Assembly (NCBI RefSeq): GCF_030936135.1
Contig: NC_082612.1
Span: 19,043,475 to 19,107,474, forward strand
DNA: 64,000 bases
Direction of reading: 5' to 3'
Origin: Gavia stellata
Taxonomy: Eukaryota > Chordata > Aves > Gaviiformes > Gaviidae
The notes beneath the pieces were generated by a model. The model did not search any database, had not been told where the DNA came from, and saw only the letters and a list, made by a program, of their open reading frames with translations. The position numbers were made by a program, and so were the translations under genes. Below, in pieces: positions 51,336 through 64,000 of this stretch (position 1 is its first letter; each line of letters starts with the position of its first letter).

Positions 51336-54300
51336 TCACTCACGGCACTCAGGACCAGGATCCTCACTCCAGTGGGCTCCCCGTTTCTCACTCACAAGCT
51401 TAATGAAGTAGCTATGACTTGCGTACAGCTTGAGCTTCTCACTGATGTCAACCCACTTCACTACTCCAGCGTCATCACCCGCTTCCAGAGGCAAATTATC
51501 CATTGTCTCACCTGTTCACAAAATAAGAATTAGGACATGCTATCGCATCTTCTTTCCTGCCTTTGCTTCTCACATCTGATCAGTTCTGCCCTTCCACGTG
51601 GCTCCTCCACAGGCAGCAACATTCAACAGATTCTCAGAGAGAAACCAATTAAGTTGCTCACTGATTCTGTGCCAGGAACCTTTTTATACTTGCACTATTT
51701 TAAGGCAAACCTCAGTGGCAGAGGTGATGTTAACTCCTTGTCACCACTCCTCGGGTACCATCAGCAGCATGACAAGTTACTAGAAATCATTATGACAACA
51801 CGTACTCACTGCTGCAAGTTTAGCCAGTCCCGCTGCCTTGATTTTTGTTCATTTGGCTAACACTTGACAGCTTCCTTTCTCAGGTACTATTCTACAGGAC
51901 AAACCGAATTCTGAAACTTGCATATGCTTATGGAAAACCAGAATAATTAAAATTTTACTGAAGTCCCCAAAAATCAAAAATAGTACTTAAGGAAGGATGC
52001 AGAAAGGCTTCTCCAAAGTTTCTTACTCTGTTTCCAGAAAGAGTCCCAGGACTTCACAGACAACAACCAAAGAAATGTTTTTAGAAGTATTACAAAATGT
52101 GTTAGAAACAAAGACCAAAGGAACAGTATCTTCACTGTTTGTGGGGGCTGATAAATCAAGGACCAGTAACATGTGAAACTCCACCACTGGTATCTACCAC
52201 CCAAAACACAGCGGAAATGTCACTATTTGAAGTCTCTGACTTGAGGAAGTCAGAAACACCTAACTAGATTGATTTATCTTAAAAGCTGAGAGATGAGAAT
52301 CCAAGATAACAGATCTGAGAACTAGCAGTGTATGCCCATTCCTACTGATTCATAGAAGTAAAATAAGGTCCAACAATTACTCTGGCAGAGTAACTGAGAT
52401 AAAAGGTCTCAGAGCAATTACAATGCCAAAGCAATAAATGCAGTGAAAATCTGCCAGCAGCCAGAGGCAACGGCTCCTGAAGCACACGCCAGCTACTAAA
52501 GGAAAAGTAAGAAAAGAAACAGACTATCCTTCCACCCCAGACTCATTAAAAAGGGAAATTAAACCAACTCAAGATAAATACAGTGACAAGATGTCCAGTG
52601 GTCAATCTCCATATGAAGGCACATGGTCCACAGCTTAGAACTAGCTACCAAATTAATAAATCATTTTCAGGCAAAGTCCGAACCTTCCTTATTTCAAGAC
52701 TGACAGAAACCAAATGGGAACAACAACTACCTGTCACAGCTGAACATCTTAGGAGACAAGAGACCCTCACACCCATTGATTTTAGTCTAATATTTTACAC
52801 CTGACTTGCATGCCCCCCCTTTTCATTGCCAATCTCAGCCCAACATACATCCCAATTTCAAACCAACACACAGTAAAAAGGCAACTAAGAGCACACGTGG
52901 AGACACCCACCGGTTTCGTCATGATAGTTCACCGCCTCCGTCTCCATCCAGGCATTATCAGTGTTACGAGGGTCATCCACATATCCTCTGTACACCTAAG
53001 GCCCCGAACAAACCGAAACAAGCTCAGAGTCCCAACAAACAAGGTGGAATCAAGAAGAAGATTCTTTTCTTTCCCTCCAATACATTTGCGCTTACAGAGT
53101 TTTTCACCAGTCCCTTCCACTTCCTACACCGTGACAAGCCAAGCGTCACAGTTTATTTTCATTTCAGCTACACTTTTTCAAGTTCCATACAGCCACGAGT
53201 TATATGCACAGCTCAAGAGGCTATCACAAGGGGGACAGAGCTCACCACAAAGTGTTCCTGGCTGAACAGCTTGTGGAGTTGCTTCTCCAGTTCTGCTTTC
53301 TCCTCAGGTGATTTTTGCAAGGAGTTCAAGGCTTCCTCCTCAAATTCCCGCTTCAGGGTAGCACTAATCTTCTCCCCTGGGTCCACCATCCCCTTAGAGG
53401 GGAGAAAGAAAAAAGGTGACTATCCCTCAGATTCCACTTGTTTTTACTCCCCTGTGGCTCTTAGTATGTATGTTACATCCATGCGCATCACACTCTGGAC
53501 AGCGGAGGAACTTTACACTTAGTTGTAAAGAGCAAGCACGCGCATCCTTCAAAACCTGCAAGGGATTACATCATGCCTGCACTAAGCAAAATACATGGTC
53601 AGAATTAAATACGAATACCGCCTTGCAATGCAGAAACAGCAGCAGGCATATCAGCTTGGGCAGAGCTAGTTTAAGGAGCATTTCTCCTCACCTCTGCAAT
53701 GCGAGGTCATTCAAAAAGCATGCTTATGTCATGCGCATGCCAGTTATCACCTCGTGGCCTTACCAGCAGGGAAACGTCTACTGTCTCCGGAGCTTTGCTC
53801 TTACCCCTGGAATGGCCCACTCCCCACAGTCTCTCCTCTTGATAGCTACGAACTGCAAGATGTTTTTGCCAGTAACTGGATGAGCAACTTTATTGCCACT
53901 TCCATCCCTCTTCCACCTGCAGCAAACGACAAAACAAGAACATGCTTTGCTGCTGCTTGACAGGAGGGCCTGGGAAAGGAACAGCAAGGCGCCCGTGCTG
54001 TCACCTGCGTGGGGGCAAAGTGGAGGAAGAATAGTCACGGGAAGGGGGGGAACAGATGGATGCCGCCCAGCAGATCGCAACCAAGAGCAAAACATTGAGT
54101 TTTTCCACACACCTCTACCAACCATGTTTTCCTCAGCCGAAAGGGCAGAAACCACCCAAGAGACCCATTTCAGTAGCCACGCTGATAGCAGCAGCTCCTT
54201 TGAGAGCTACGCCCAGCAAGTCCTATCAGCTGCAGTGCTCACCGAGCTGCACTTGTGCCTATCCCTAACGAGAGAATGAGTATGCCTTCTGCTAGAACAG

Positions 54301-57300
54301 AACATACATGCAGGCTGCAACACCTCCAAACCATCACCCAGCACAAGGCCACAAACACCCACCATTGCCTTCAGTAAAGAATTAAGAACTACTAACAGTT
54401 AAAGCAAAAAGCTATCTAAACAAAGACAAAATAAAAACAGCATTTCTTTTACTTTCAAGGAAACAACTCAGTAGCATTGGCAGCCTTCTGAAAAGGGGGA
54501 GAAGTAAAATGCATTAGGATGATTTTCACACTGGTTCTATCTTTAGTACGGCACTTCCTAGCTTGCACCTTTGTTAGCTACACAATCTTTTCTGAACTAT
54601 TTCTTTATGTAAAATAGTTAACACGTACACACAGATCCCACTGGCAAAAGCGACATTAAAACAGAGCATACGCTGACCAAAAAAAGAGCCTAACCCCACC
54701 TCCTCCTACAATATACTAAGCCAAGTTAGTATTTCTTACAGAGTAAAAGCAGGCACATTGCTTTTTGTTTGCAGTTGAGTCATTATGACAGAAAAACCTA
54801 TCCCCGCAATTTAACGTGCCTCATCTAAGGCCTTCTGGCATATTACATATACAGTATCGAAGTATCACGTAATCCTTTGTTTTTACATTCGTTACTGAGG
54901 ATTATTTGTATAATGTATTTCTATTGAATTACACTTCCTGGGTTATTTTTTTTTAAATTGACTTCCTCAGCATTTCAGAAGCGACTTCTTGTCAGTAGCA
55001 GTGAGTCCTTACTCTTTTCCAGAGGCAAAGACTAAAATATTATGAAATCCGTGTTCCACATGTCTATATAATCACTCCATTCAGATACCCGTATCTGAAT
55101 GGGCTTACACATAGAGGAACACACACAAAAGGCCCACAGAAAGTAATAGCCTGTCCAGAGATGCACAGAATAAGCAAAATGCATAGGGTTTTTTCCTCTA
55201 CTGGAAGGCACCTTTCAGTCACCTGTCCCTTACCTAGTTACAACAGGATCAGCAGCATGGTTTGGTCCCCAGCGCCCTAACAGTCCTCTGCCTGCGAGGC
55301 CAGTCCTTCCCACCGGATTTCTGAAATAAGCAGCACAGTACATGAAACATATTTACTTCCCCACATTGAAAATATGCTCCAAGTAGTCTAAAAAAGCAGC
55401 TTTAAAGAAGCTTAATTAACAACAAAAGAAGGGATAACAACGTACATGCAGTGCCACCATATGCTTTAAAGAGAAAGAGAGACAAAGCATGGTCTTCTCC
55501 TTCATCAACCTCTTTGTGTTTAATAGTACAGGGAAAGGAAATACAGAAAATGGCTTTGTCATTTCCCAAATCTTGTGCCCTGAGACACTCCTGATCAAGC
55601 ATCAGCCTCATTGTGCACACAACCTTGTCTGAAAATGGAATCTAGTTTCCAAGACTACAGATGCAAAGAGCATTCAATTACGTACAAACGGCAGAAAGAA
55701 AAGAAATTATTTTTAGGTGAGATTACCCATCTGTGCTATGCCAGGACTTGACAGTGGAAGGAAACACTCTTCCGCTCTGCCATAGCACACAAGTGGTACA
55801 AAAGCTTCAGAGTCCAACACCTGGTCAAACTGGGGAAACAATTAATTCAACAGACCCTACCATTAACAGTGTCAGACCTCCTCCGCCACCAGCATCACCA
55901 CAACCCTCTGTTGTGGTAGTACTGGCTAACCTTTTAGTGCCTCTCTGCCACAACCTTCTTCCAGAAAGAACTCTCTGGCCTTGAGGTATCATTTTTCCTG
56001 TCTCTAGGGGAGGCTATCTTGATTTTGTTCTAGCAGGTACAGGTCTGTCAGTTTTGATACATGGTAAGAGCTCTGAGATGACATGACTGAAATTAATGTG
56101 CAAACAAAAAAACCACTCACCGGGGCCTCCCATTTTCAACCACATATAAGCCATTCAGACTCTTCCTCTCCACTTCTCCATCTCTCTCATTGAATTTGGG
56201 AGAAAAACCTTTATCGCTAGGTGGAAAAGAACAATTTAATAGAGATAAGTTATAAAACGCAAAACACCCCTCTGCCCCACAAAAGCTTGAAGGCCAGCCA
56301 CCAGATCGGCAACACCCATTTGACCAATGAGCAGCTTTTACCAGAACTTAAGTTGCAGGCCCTCCCTTTTCTACAGGAGGCTATAAAGTCTCAACCTTTA
56401 CTGACAACAGTCTCCCGGCATTTAGTTCTGCAGACCTAAGTGCGCCCCTCTAAATTATTTAACATTGCGTCTCTCTAGATTTTCATTTAGACAAAGTGTT
56501 TCAAAGGCATTCTTGTTAAAGTTAGAGAACATAGAAGGACGTTATCCACTGATAAAATTAAAAAAGATGTTGCTAATTAAAAAAATTGAGCAGAAATTTA
56601 TGAGATATGATTTATCAGAGCTGCAAGCTAATAATCACCCATTTTCAACATTAGCTTAATACCAGTTTTCAGAGGTGCACATAGGAGACTGGCATCTGTC
56701 TACAAAAGTGTATTTCCTTTCCCAAAGCAATTCCTCTCAAGCCATCACAGGTTTCAAACTATTGATTAGCTTCTTCCACACATAATTCATTTGGGAATTT
56801 ACATTAATACCTAAAAAAACACCCTGCATTTTCAAGTACTACAACACCTACTAAAAGATTACCTGACACTTTCCCAACTCTGCCTTGGCACAACATCAGC
56901 AGCCCTACAGACTTTGAGGAGTAGCATGCCTTGCAATCAGCAGAATATTAAACCAAACTAAGAGCAAACAGAAGCACATGTTCACACAGCAATGGGAAAC
57001 AAGGCAAGTAAGGCTGAAACCTCCAATGCCATTATCTTCTCATCTTTCTACACAGATGTGCAGACACATGAATCACCATTTCACACTGTCACAAGTTAGA
57101 CTCGATGCATGCATCTAACCTTCTCGCCAAAAAGCATACAGCTTTCCCCGAGAGGAGAATATATTCACAGAATCAATAAAAATGAATACACATATTTACA
57201 AAAAAAGAATTACAGTCACGCATTCAACCTGTCACATTTCCTGAGTCAGAGCGCTCAACTCAATTCTACTTTAATTCTCTTCTCATCTTGCATTCAGGCC

Positions 57301-59588
57301 ATGAACAAACAAGCAAGTATACTAGGAAAATGTTCTCCCAAATTCTTAAGGAGAATTAGGAGATTTTTCACTTAGCTCACAACACTGAGAAGCAGCACTA
57401 CACAGCATCAACAGCTGTCCGTTATTCCAATTAACACTACTCTTACCTCAATCCCCCAGCTCAGTAAAATCATGTGTCAAAGACCTTCACAGCTAACCCA
57501 AACCATTCAGTTCTCTAACCACCATTTTTCTAGGTCTTGACTTTCACACACCCCTGTAGAATCATGTGTCACTTAAGCTGATGATCTTATTAACTCAGCT
57601 GATCCTGCTTCCATGTTCACAGGAGAAAAGAGCCACAATCTCCACTCACTTAATTTGGGGATCTGCCCAATTGGGTCCAGCCAAAACAGACATTGCAGTG
57701 TACTCCACAGGATTATAATCTTTCCACTCAATCTGCCAGCCCACTTTATCTTCAGGAACTTGGCTACGCTCAACATGTGATCCAGGATACGGGGAGGTGA
57801 GAGCTTTGCTGTGGTAGAACTTAACATGGTAACTGTTGAACATGTTAACAGGATGAAAACGGGACCAACAGTTTCCAGATGAGTTACTGAAAGAAAAAAA
57901 GAGAAAAAAGCACCTCATTCATTAGGCTTTAACCCTGTTACTTAATCCCAGATCTGCACAGTACATTACAGCAAGCGGAACAGACACACATGAAGATTTC
58001 ATAGCATGAGTGAGAAGCTGAGAACTCAAACTGCCATTCCGGACTGTGTGGAACGCTGACCAGTTATTAACCATACACAAGGAAGACCTCAAAGATACTT
58101 ACCATAAATGCAGCAGGAAGGCCTGCTTGAGCATTACATCTCCCTGTGGGCATTTCATCGACAAGCCAACCCAGCCTTACAAGAGTCCTGCTCTCACATC
58201 CAGTGGTAGACCAGGCAAGAGCAAGAACAGACTATCCAAAAGCCTGAGCAACACAGTTCTGAGTTACTGTGACCACCAAAATATCATTTTGTGCAACACC
58301 GAGTAGGGTAACGCATACCTTGTTTTTCAATTTCAAAGCAGGCTAGAGCTATCAAACTAGTTAAGTTAGAAGAAAAAAAAATACTTGAGACATCTAATGA
58401 TTTTACTTTGCATGGGTTTTCCGGAGCTGAAAGACCAGTCAACAATAAAATATTTCAGAGCAGATTGGGTTACAGTGCCTGATCACCAGCTCCTAAAAAC
58501 TCTACTGAGATGCAACACACAAAGCAGCCTTCCTGTCCTCAATTTTTTTTAAATTATTACAAAAATAAGGAGAATTACTCTAGACAAGAGGCTCAAAGCT
58601 CAGCAAGGGCCTAATAACCTACAAGAGTACTCTAAAAACAAGATATTTATTTAAAAGTTCTTAGGGTAAAGCTTTTTTCTAAAACAAAAAAGAATCACTT
58701 CCAGCATATAAGGAAATGTAACTCCTCTGCAAAAATGCATCCAGGTTTTAACAACACCTGAGCAAGGTGATGATGGGGCCAATGAGTTTCAGATGAAAAA
58801 GAAAAAAACAACTCATACATTAAGTATTAACCCTGCTATTTGAACCTAGATGTGAATTATAACTAGCAGAACAGGCCAGGCTTTTTCAAAAACAGCAGTC
58901 CCAGTTCTAAACCTCACTCATGCTATGAAATCTTCAGGTGCATCTAGGAGAGGAAGTTCTGCTTCACGCTGACGTTAAGAATGCATTGCTCGCAGTTACA
59001 GCGTGCGTGTGCTGCTGTGTTCACTGCTGAGAGGGTGTTCTCAAGAGCGCAATTCAGCTCACAAACCGCTCGAGGCTCATAAAATCTTTAACAGAGATGG
59101 GGAAAAGAGCATACTTCATAGGGTGCCAACCTCCACCTGCAGGTCAATGTTACATCACTTTTGTTTTTTTTAATAACTACATCAGTTTAAAAGCCAGCCT
59201 GATTTTTGTTTCCACCACACCCAAAAGGGACACCCTCAGCTACGCAGCACACCCCGTGCCAAGCTCCCCCTCAGCTGGCAGGGGACGGCACGGCAGCCCT
59301 GAGACCTCGGCCCAGCCATGAGGTAGCTGCTCCCCTGAGAACAGGGCACCACCTCAAGGCGACCAAACGCCCGCCGAGCCACCCAGGCGGGCAGGCTCCG
59401 AGACTGGGGAGCGCCGGCCCAGCCCGAGCCCCGACCAGCTTCGGTCCACGGTACCTGAGGGGCGGGCGGCGCTGGAGAACACAGCGGGCAGGCTGGCTGG
59501 ATAGCACGACAGCGAAAGAAAACACGGCGACCGCTCGAGCGAAACCGGGCACCGCCGCCGCACGCAGGGAGCCGGCGAGGAGGAGCAT
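51336..59588 (-). CDS. NUDT9: NUDT9, ADP-ribose pyrophosphatase (Nudix), complete coding sequence
   Basis: Hydrolyses ADP-ribose to AMP and ribose 5-phosphate; the mammalian enzyme is mainly mitochondrial. Exons on the minus strand: 59588-59455, 57886-57650, 56216-56121, 55320-55234, 53916-53805, 53392-53246, 52995-52911, 51511-51336. The sum is 1074 nt, 357 residues (human 350), with consistent phases. The start [20 protein letters not shown] is rich in Ala, Leu and Arg, as in a mitochondrial presequence. Strong family blocks: [77 protein letters not shown], the Nudix box from GMVDPGEK to REFEEEAL, and [20 protein letters not shown]. The C-terminus ([10 protein letters not shown]) differs from the human end. 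The catalytic REF-x-EE core is intact. The gene is head-to-head with HSD17B11. Confidence 0.98.
55077..55102. repeat. Perfect 12-base inverted repeat
   Basis: CCATTCAGATAC, two bases, then its exact reverse complement GTATCTGAATGG. It lies in the NUDT9 intron between exons 4 and 5 and could form a cruciform or be a protein-binding site. Confidence 0.9.
57855..58010. repeat. Diverged duplication, copy 1 (spans the NUDT9 exon 2 acceptor)
   Basis: A stretch around the exon 2 acceptor (GGGACCAACAGTTTCCAGAT, AAAGAGAAAAAAGC, CATTAGGCTTTAACCCTG) recurs in diverged form at 58770-58940. The order of the matching blocks is kept. Confidence 0.6.
58770..58940. repeat. Diverged duplication, copy 2 (NUDT9 intron 1)
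   Basis: Blocks GGGGCCAATGAGTTTCAGAT, AAAGAAAAAAACAACTCATA, TTAACCCTGCTATTTGAACC and CATGCTATGAAATCTTCAGG match copy 1 in order. It appears to be an ancient local duplication of an exon 2 acceptor region. Confidence 0.6.
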
Positions 59589-60444
59589 CGACGCCGCCAC
59601 CGACCTCACCTCGGCGGGAGCAATCCCCGCCTACAGCTCCACAGGGCTGGGCCCAGGCCTGAGATGCGGGCGCGGGCCCAGGCCTGAGATGCGGGCGCGG
59701 GCCCAGACCTGAGATGCGGGCGCTGGACCGGCTGGGCGAGGGAGCCCGCTCCGAGCTACCGCCCTCTCCCCGAGCCACGGGCACAGAGCCGCCGGGGCCC
59801 CCCAAACACCGTCCGCTACGGGCCGAGCCGGGCCGGGCCACCGCGCTACCGCTACCGCCCCACAGCCGCCGCTTGCCGCCCCGCCAAGGACCCTCTTTAG
59901 AAGCTCACCTCTCATTGGGCGAAGCGCCACCAATCGCCAGCGCCTCCGGCCCACAGGCTTTTCCCCGCCCAGGGACACGCCTGTCGCTCTCTGATTGGTT
60001 GATACGCCCCTGCGAGGTGGGGCCGGGCGCGCGGCCGGTCCCACCGTTAGCGGCCACCGCTCCTCGCGCCCCGATGGCGGCCCGGCCCCGGCGATCGCGG
60101 TCGCCGCGCTTCACGGAGCCCCGCGGGGCGAGGGGATCCTGGGGCCCGGCCGGGGCGGGCCGGGCGGGGCGCGGGGAGGGCCGCGGCCAGGGGGTGGCTC
60201 CTACCGGGGTAGAGGCCCGTGACTGACAGGACGAGCGGGGCGCGCTCCGCCGGGCCGCGGGCGCCCCCTGGCGGCGGTAGAGAGCAGCGCCCCCCGGCAG
60301 CCCCACCGCGCCCCGGCGAGAGCGGCGCTGAGCGGCATCAGCGCCCACAGCGGCCCGCCCCGCTCCCGCCCCGGGCCCGCTCTGCTGCGTCAGACGTAGC
60401 AGGGCCCAGCTCGGTTCGGCAATCAAAGGCCCTTCAGCAGAACA
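59589..60444. promoter_or_regulatory. GC-rich bidirectional promoter of NUDT9 and HSD17B11
   Basis: The two start codons face away from each other across 856 bases of CpG-rich DNA. CCAAT-type boxes are present in both orientations (CATTGGGC near 59916, CCAATC near 59930, GATTGGTTG near 59993), and TGCGTCAGACG lies near 60386. No TATA box was seen. This is typical of a shared housekeeping CpG-island promoter, and the same head-to-head pair exists in human. Confidence 0.8.
59649..59723. repeat. 25-base tandem repeat, three copies
   Basis: Units at 59649-59673, 59674-59698 and 59699-59723, each containing CCTGAGATGCGGGCGC. The third unit differs by one base (G to A). It lies just upstream of the NUDT9 start codon, probably in its 5' UTR or core promoter. 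Confidence 0.95.
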
Positions 60445-63400
60445 ATGAATCCGTTTCTAGATCTTCTCCTGTTTTTGGCTACGCTCCTCTACGCCTACTT
60501 AGAGGCTTTCGTGAAGCTCTTTGTCCCCGCGAAGAGAAAGTCTGTCAGCGGAGAGCTCGTTCTCATCACGGGTGCCGGCCACGGCGTAGGGAGAGCGACT
60601 GCCTTGGAGTTCGCCAAGCGTCAGAGCAGGCTGGTTCTCTGGGACATCAATAAGGTAACTGTGCAGTTCGTGGCTTGACTCGTTAATCTCCGAGGCCGCT
60701 CGGAGGGCTTTGAACAGCGTAAGCAGGGCCGTGTCCAGACTGCACCCACATCACCTCCTCCCGTGGCCGCTCCCCTCGGCTCCCTGACCGGGACGCTGAG
60801 CGCCAGTAAAGGCTTCGGCCCCACTCGCACCAGAGGACGCAGGTGTCTGGGGCCCGCGGTTACTCGCTGCTGGTCAGCGAGGTCGCGTGCGCAGCGCGTC
60901 AAAGAGTACCTGCGAGAGGGAGCGCAGGGGTCAGCAAGCTGCCGCTGGAACCGCTGCCTAGCTGGCAGAAAAAGGCACGCTCAGACCCGGAGCCTCTTTC
61001 TACAGAGAAGCAGCTTTACCTTCTGCTCGCTGTCTCTCTAGCCTCAGCTATTTTGCGTACGTTGCTGGAGGACGCGTCTCTCTTCACTCATATCGACGGG
61101 CATCACTGCGTTGAGCTGTGCGGGAGCCCTGCTGCCCTCTGGCACAGTTACACGTGTAGACGGCTGCTGCCGAGTAGAGCGTCGTCCACGTTCACTGGAA
61201 TGGGGGAAAAAGGAATAAACTTAGTAGCGAGTGAAACCTGGCTTTGGTGCTGGGAAACGTCATAAGGGTGGCTGTAAGCAGACACTGAAATACAGTAGCG
61301 GAAGAGGTCTTGGATCCCAAAGGTTTCAGGAGTATGCTTCCCCAATCCAACCGCCTTGACCAAGGCCTCGCTCCTGGGGGCTGTCAGCCTTAAGCAGCAG
61401 CTGGGGCTGAGTGGAGCTGCCCGGTCGCCCGTCCCAGGGACCTGCACAGCTCCTGTCAAGTGCTGAGCTGTCCCAGGCCATTTGTGAACTGGGTCTTTTC
61501 GCTGCCTGGGTCCCCATCGGCATGGCTTTCTGGCATCTGGGGACAAGGCTACAGCAAAGTCACTTCTGCCCTCACTTAGTGGGTTGATATAATCACTGTG
61601 GGGAGCTTCTGTTCTGTGCGTGCCATGCTGTTCTCGTCAGAAAGGTCTCTCTCTGCATCGTGCGCTTTAGAGCATGCCTCTCTTCTCACATCCACTCTGT
61701 GAATACAGAAACGCGCAGGGCCCCCATTTCATATCTCGGGGGTGTCAGCTGGGCCCGTGTCTTAAGAGCTCTGCTTACAGTCACAGTGTCTGCCTGCGGT
61801 GCTGTGAAAGTCACCAAGTGCCCCCTTTCTGCAGCCCAGCGAGGTGTGCTTTACTAAGGCAAACTCACTCTTGGTGCCACATTCCCTTTCCGGCAGTCCC
61901 TCTAAGCAGATCCGAAATTTAATTAATATGAGTCCTCCCACAGAGCCCGGCCAGAGCTCTTTCCCTGGGCAGCCATGAACTGTTCAGGGGCTGGGCAGCG
62001 CTTACACCCTCGAAAGACATCTTCAGCCTCCACCCGGGCTGCCGCGGTGCTTGAGCAGCAACATGCGGGCAGGGTAGAGTTGCGCACGCGTGCCTGTCTT
62101 TTCTGCCTCTTACAGCATGGCGTCGAGGAGACGGCAGCAGAATGCGAAAGGCTGGGAGCCACTGTCCAAGCCTTCGTGGTGGACTGCAGCAAAAGGGAGG
62201 AGATCTACAGCACCGCAGAGAAGGTAGGGGAGCAGGGGCATGTCCAAACGCTTCCACAAACGTGCTTGATTTTCAGAGGAAGTCAGGAAAACAAGAGGAG
62301 AGGTATTGTATGCAAATCATGCAAACCCTTGGGATCTCTCCACTTCTCGCTGCTTTCTGTACGGAGAGTGAAGTAGCATTTCTGAGACAGCAGCCAGTCC
62401 CATCCTCTTTTGTGAGGCTCTGGCGTATCGCGCCTCGTTGCCTACTTTAATTCTGCCTTTTAGTTTCCTGAAAAGCACACACAATCATTTTCTTGTAAAG
62501 GATATGGTCCAGCTGGCTCAAAACACTCTGTACGTCCATAGTCCCCACGGTGACTACACAGAGCACACTGTGTCTGTGGGCAACGTGTGGACGACTATAA
62601 ATGCCGGCAGTAATTAAGGGAGAAGCATCAGATCGAAAGCTGATTTCACGGTACTACTGCACAGTTCCTACCATGTCTGGAAAATTGGCGTGATCTTCCT
62701 AAAAGAAACGGCGTTAAGGATTAAATCAATTGTTGCTCATCTTCCACAGCCTTGCATTTTTTTTGTAACGATGACACACACCTTTCTGTTTTTTTTCTGT
62801 CCAAAAGGTGAAAAAGGACATTGGGGATGTCTCCATCCTGGTGAATAACGCTGGTGTGATTACCGCTGCCGACCTGCTCTCGACTCAGGACCACCAGATT
62901 GAAAGAATGTTTGAAGTCAACACTCTTGCTCACATCTGGGTAAGGGCCGCTACCATCTTCATACCAACATTTTTTGGGAGCATTGTTGAGGAGGTGTGTT
63001 TAGACTAAGAGTTGTTTTCAGCTACCAGTGAATTACAAAAGCGTCTTTCGGACGTCTGTAGCACAGGGGCACCCAGCCAGACTGACTGTTGGGAAACGTG
63101 ATGAACCTCTTGCTGATCTGAGCCTGGCCCGGCTTTTTCATGCTCTTTTCTCTGCGTGAGCTAGCCGGCGACGGCCTCGCCTGCAGCACGGGTGGGTCTC
63201 TGTCAGAGGGGTATTAGGGTTCCTCATCGCATCGGGTAGTTTGGGCACCCGCAGCTGAGTGCCAAGACCCTGCCAGTAGAAGATAACGCAGCTGAAAAAT
63301 ACAAAGGCATGTTTTTAGTGGCTGACCTGCACAAAAGGCGGCCGGCACGTGGCCCGAATGGCCAGGCAGGTGCAGGTCGGGCAGAGCAGGGGAGGGCTGG

Positions 63401-64000
63401 CCCCGCAGCTCCCAGCACAGCCCGGCCATGGGGCACAGCGAGGCCTGGCCCCTCCCTGACTGCAGCGACCAGCCCGGCCGATCTCCCTGGGCACTCTTGC
63501 CCTCGCTGTTTGGACCTCGCTGTGTCGCCGCCTTCCCTCTTGGCTCCTGCAGCCACTTCTGAGGCCGTCTCCCATCAGTCCTGCCTCTCCTTGTGATTTG
63601 TACCTCTCTCATCTCTCTGCTGACTTTCTCACAGCTTTCTCCCAGCAGTCAGAGTGGAGGTGACACAGCTGGGCCCCGTCCGAGCTGGGCCTTGGGTCCC
63701 TGGCACGTCCGCAGCTGACCCCTGGGCTAGGGCAGCTGCCAGCTGGGCTTACAGACTGGGAGGGGTTCAGCAGTTAAGGACTTGTTGGGTGTGGCAGAAG
63801 AAGAGAGATGCTGCAGACTGATGGGCGGTTTATTGTACATGCGATAGCATTAGTCACTTAATTAATGATAGTCAGGGTCAGTGTTGAATACACCTGAGAA
63901 AACATTGTTCTTTTCCTCCTTTCCCCCACCCCATTATGGCCTCTTGGTTTAAATGACTTTCAAGACCACAAGAGCTTTTCTGCCAGCCATGATGAACAAC
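60445..64000 (+). CDS. HSD17B11: HSD17B11, 17-beta-hydroxysteroid dehydrogenase 11 (5' part, partial)
   Basis: Short-chain dehydrogenase/reductase of lipid droplets and ER that oxidises steroids such as androstanediol. Coding exons: 60445-60654 (70 residues), 62116-62223 (36), 62808-62939 (44), and 63965 to beyond the window, where [12 protein letters not shown] begins; all junctions are phase 0. Visible features are a hydrophobic N-terminal membrane or droplet anchor ([20 protein letters not shown]), the cofactor motif TGAGHGVG, the acidic residue in [18 protein letters not shown], and the NNAG motif in SILVNNAGV. The catalytic Ser and YxxxK lie outside the window. HSD17B13 is the close alternative, but the head-to-head position with NUDT9 is that of HSD17B11. 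Confidence 0.92.

Noticed and set aside
59236-60653. Long frames in several phases across the NUDT9/HSD17B11 promoter
   Set aside because: Stop-poor frames are expected in CpG-island DNA. They overlap the promoter and have low-complexity Pro/Ala/Arg content.

Overview
The window is nuclear DNA from a bird. It carries several CR1 retrotransposon 3' ends of the avian type, intron-split genes, a CpG-rich head-to-head promoter, and the conserved gene order DMP1 - SPARCL1 - NUDT9 - HSD17B11. This order is the mirror image of the human 4q22 order. The species cannot be named from the sequence. All intron-exon structures were read by hand from splice signals, reading phase and family resemblance; no alignment or database search was run.

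Layout. (1) 1-2360, minus strand: the 5' part of DMP1, running off the left edge. (2) 2360-30227: about 28 kb without a recognisable gene. It holds a large near-perfect inverted repeat (3781-4199), an alternating purine-pyrimidine tract, short tandem repeats and five CR1 pieces. A DSPP gene would be expected here by synteny with mammals, and none was seen. (3) 30228-42900, plus strand: the complete coding sequence of SPARCL1 (10 coding exons, 684 residues). (4) 46.73-49.71 kb, plus strand: a compact, unnamed gene with the typical SCPP (secretory calcium-binding phosphoprotein) design. It has a TATA box, a noncoding first exon, a signal-peptide exon, phase-0 introns, a polyserine/acidic exon, a basic C-terminal exon and a 3' UTR exon with AATAAA. 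It encodes only 69 residues. (5) 51336-59588, minus strand: the complete coding sequence of NUDT9 (8 exons, 357 residues). (6) 59.6-60.4 kb: a GC-rich bidirectional promoter. (7) 60445-64000, plus strand: the first four coding exons of HSD17B11, cut by the right edge.

How the genes relate. DMP1, SPARCL1 and the small gene belong to, or are ancestral to, the SCPP family, which arose by tandem duplication from a SPARC-like gene and serves mineralised tissue, saliva, milk and eggshell. NUDT9 (ADP-ribose hydrolase) and HSD17B11 (lipid-droplet short-chain dehydrogenase) are housekeeping-type neighbours that share a promoter. The most interesting item is the small SCPP-like gene between SPARCL1 and NUDT9, a position where I know of no SCPP gene in the human locus.
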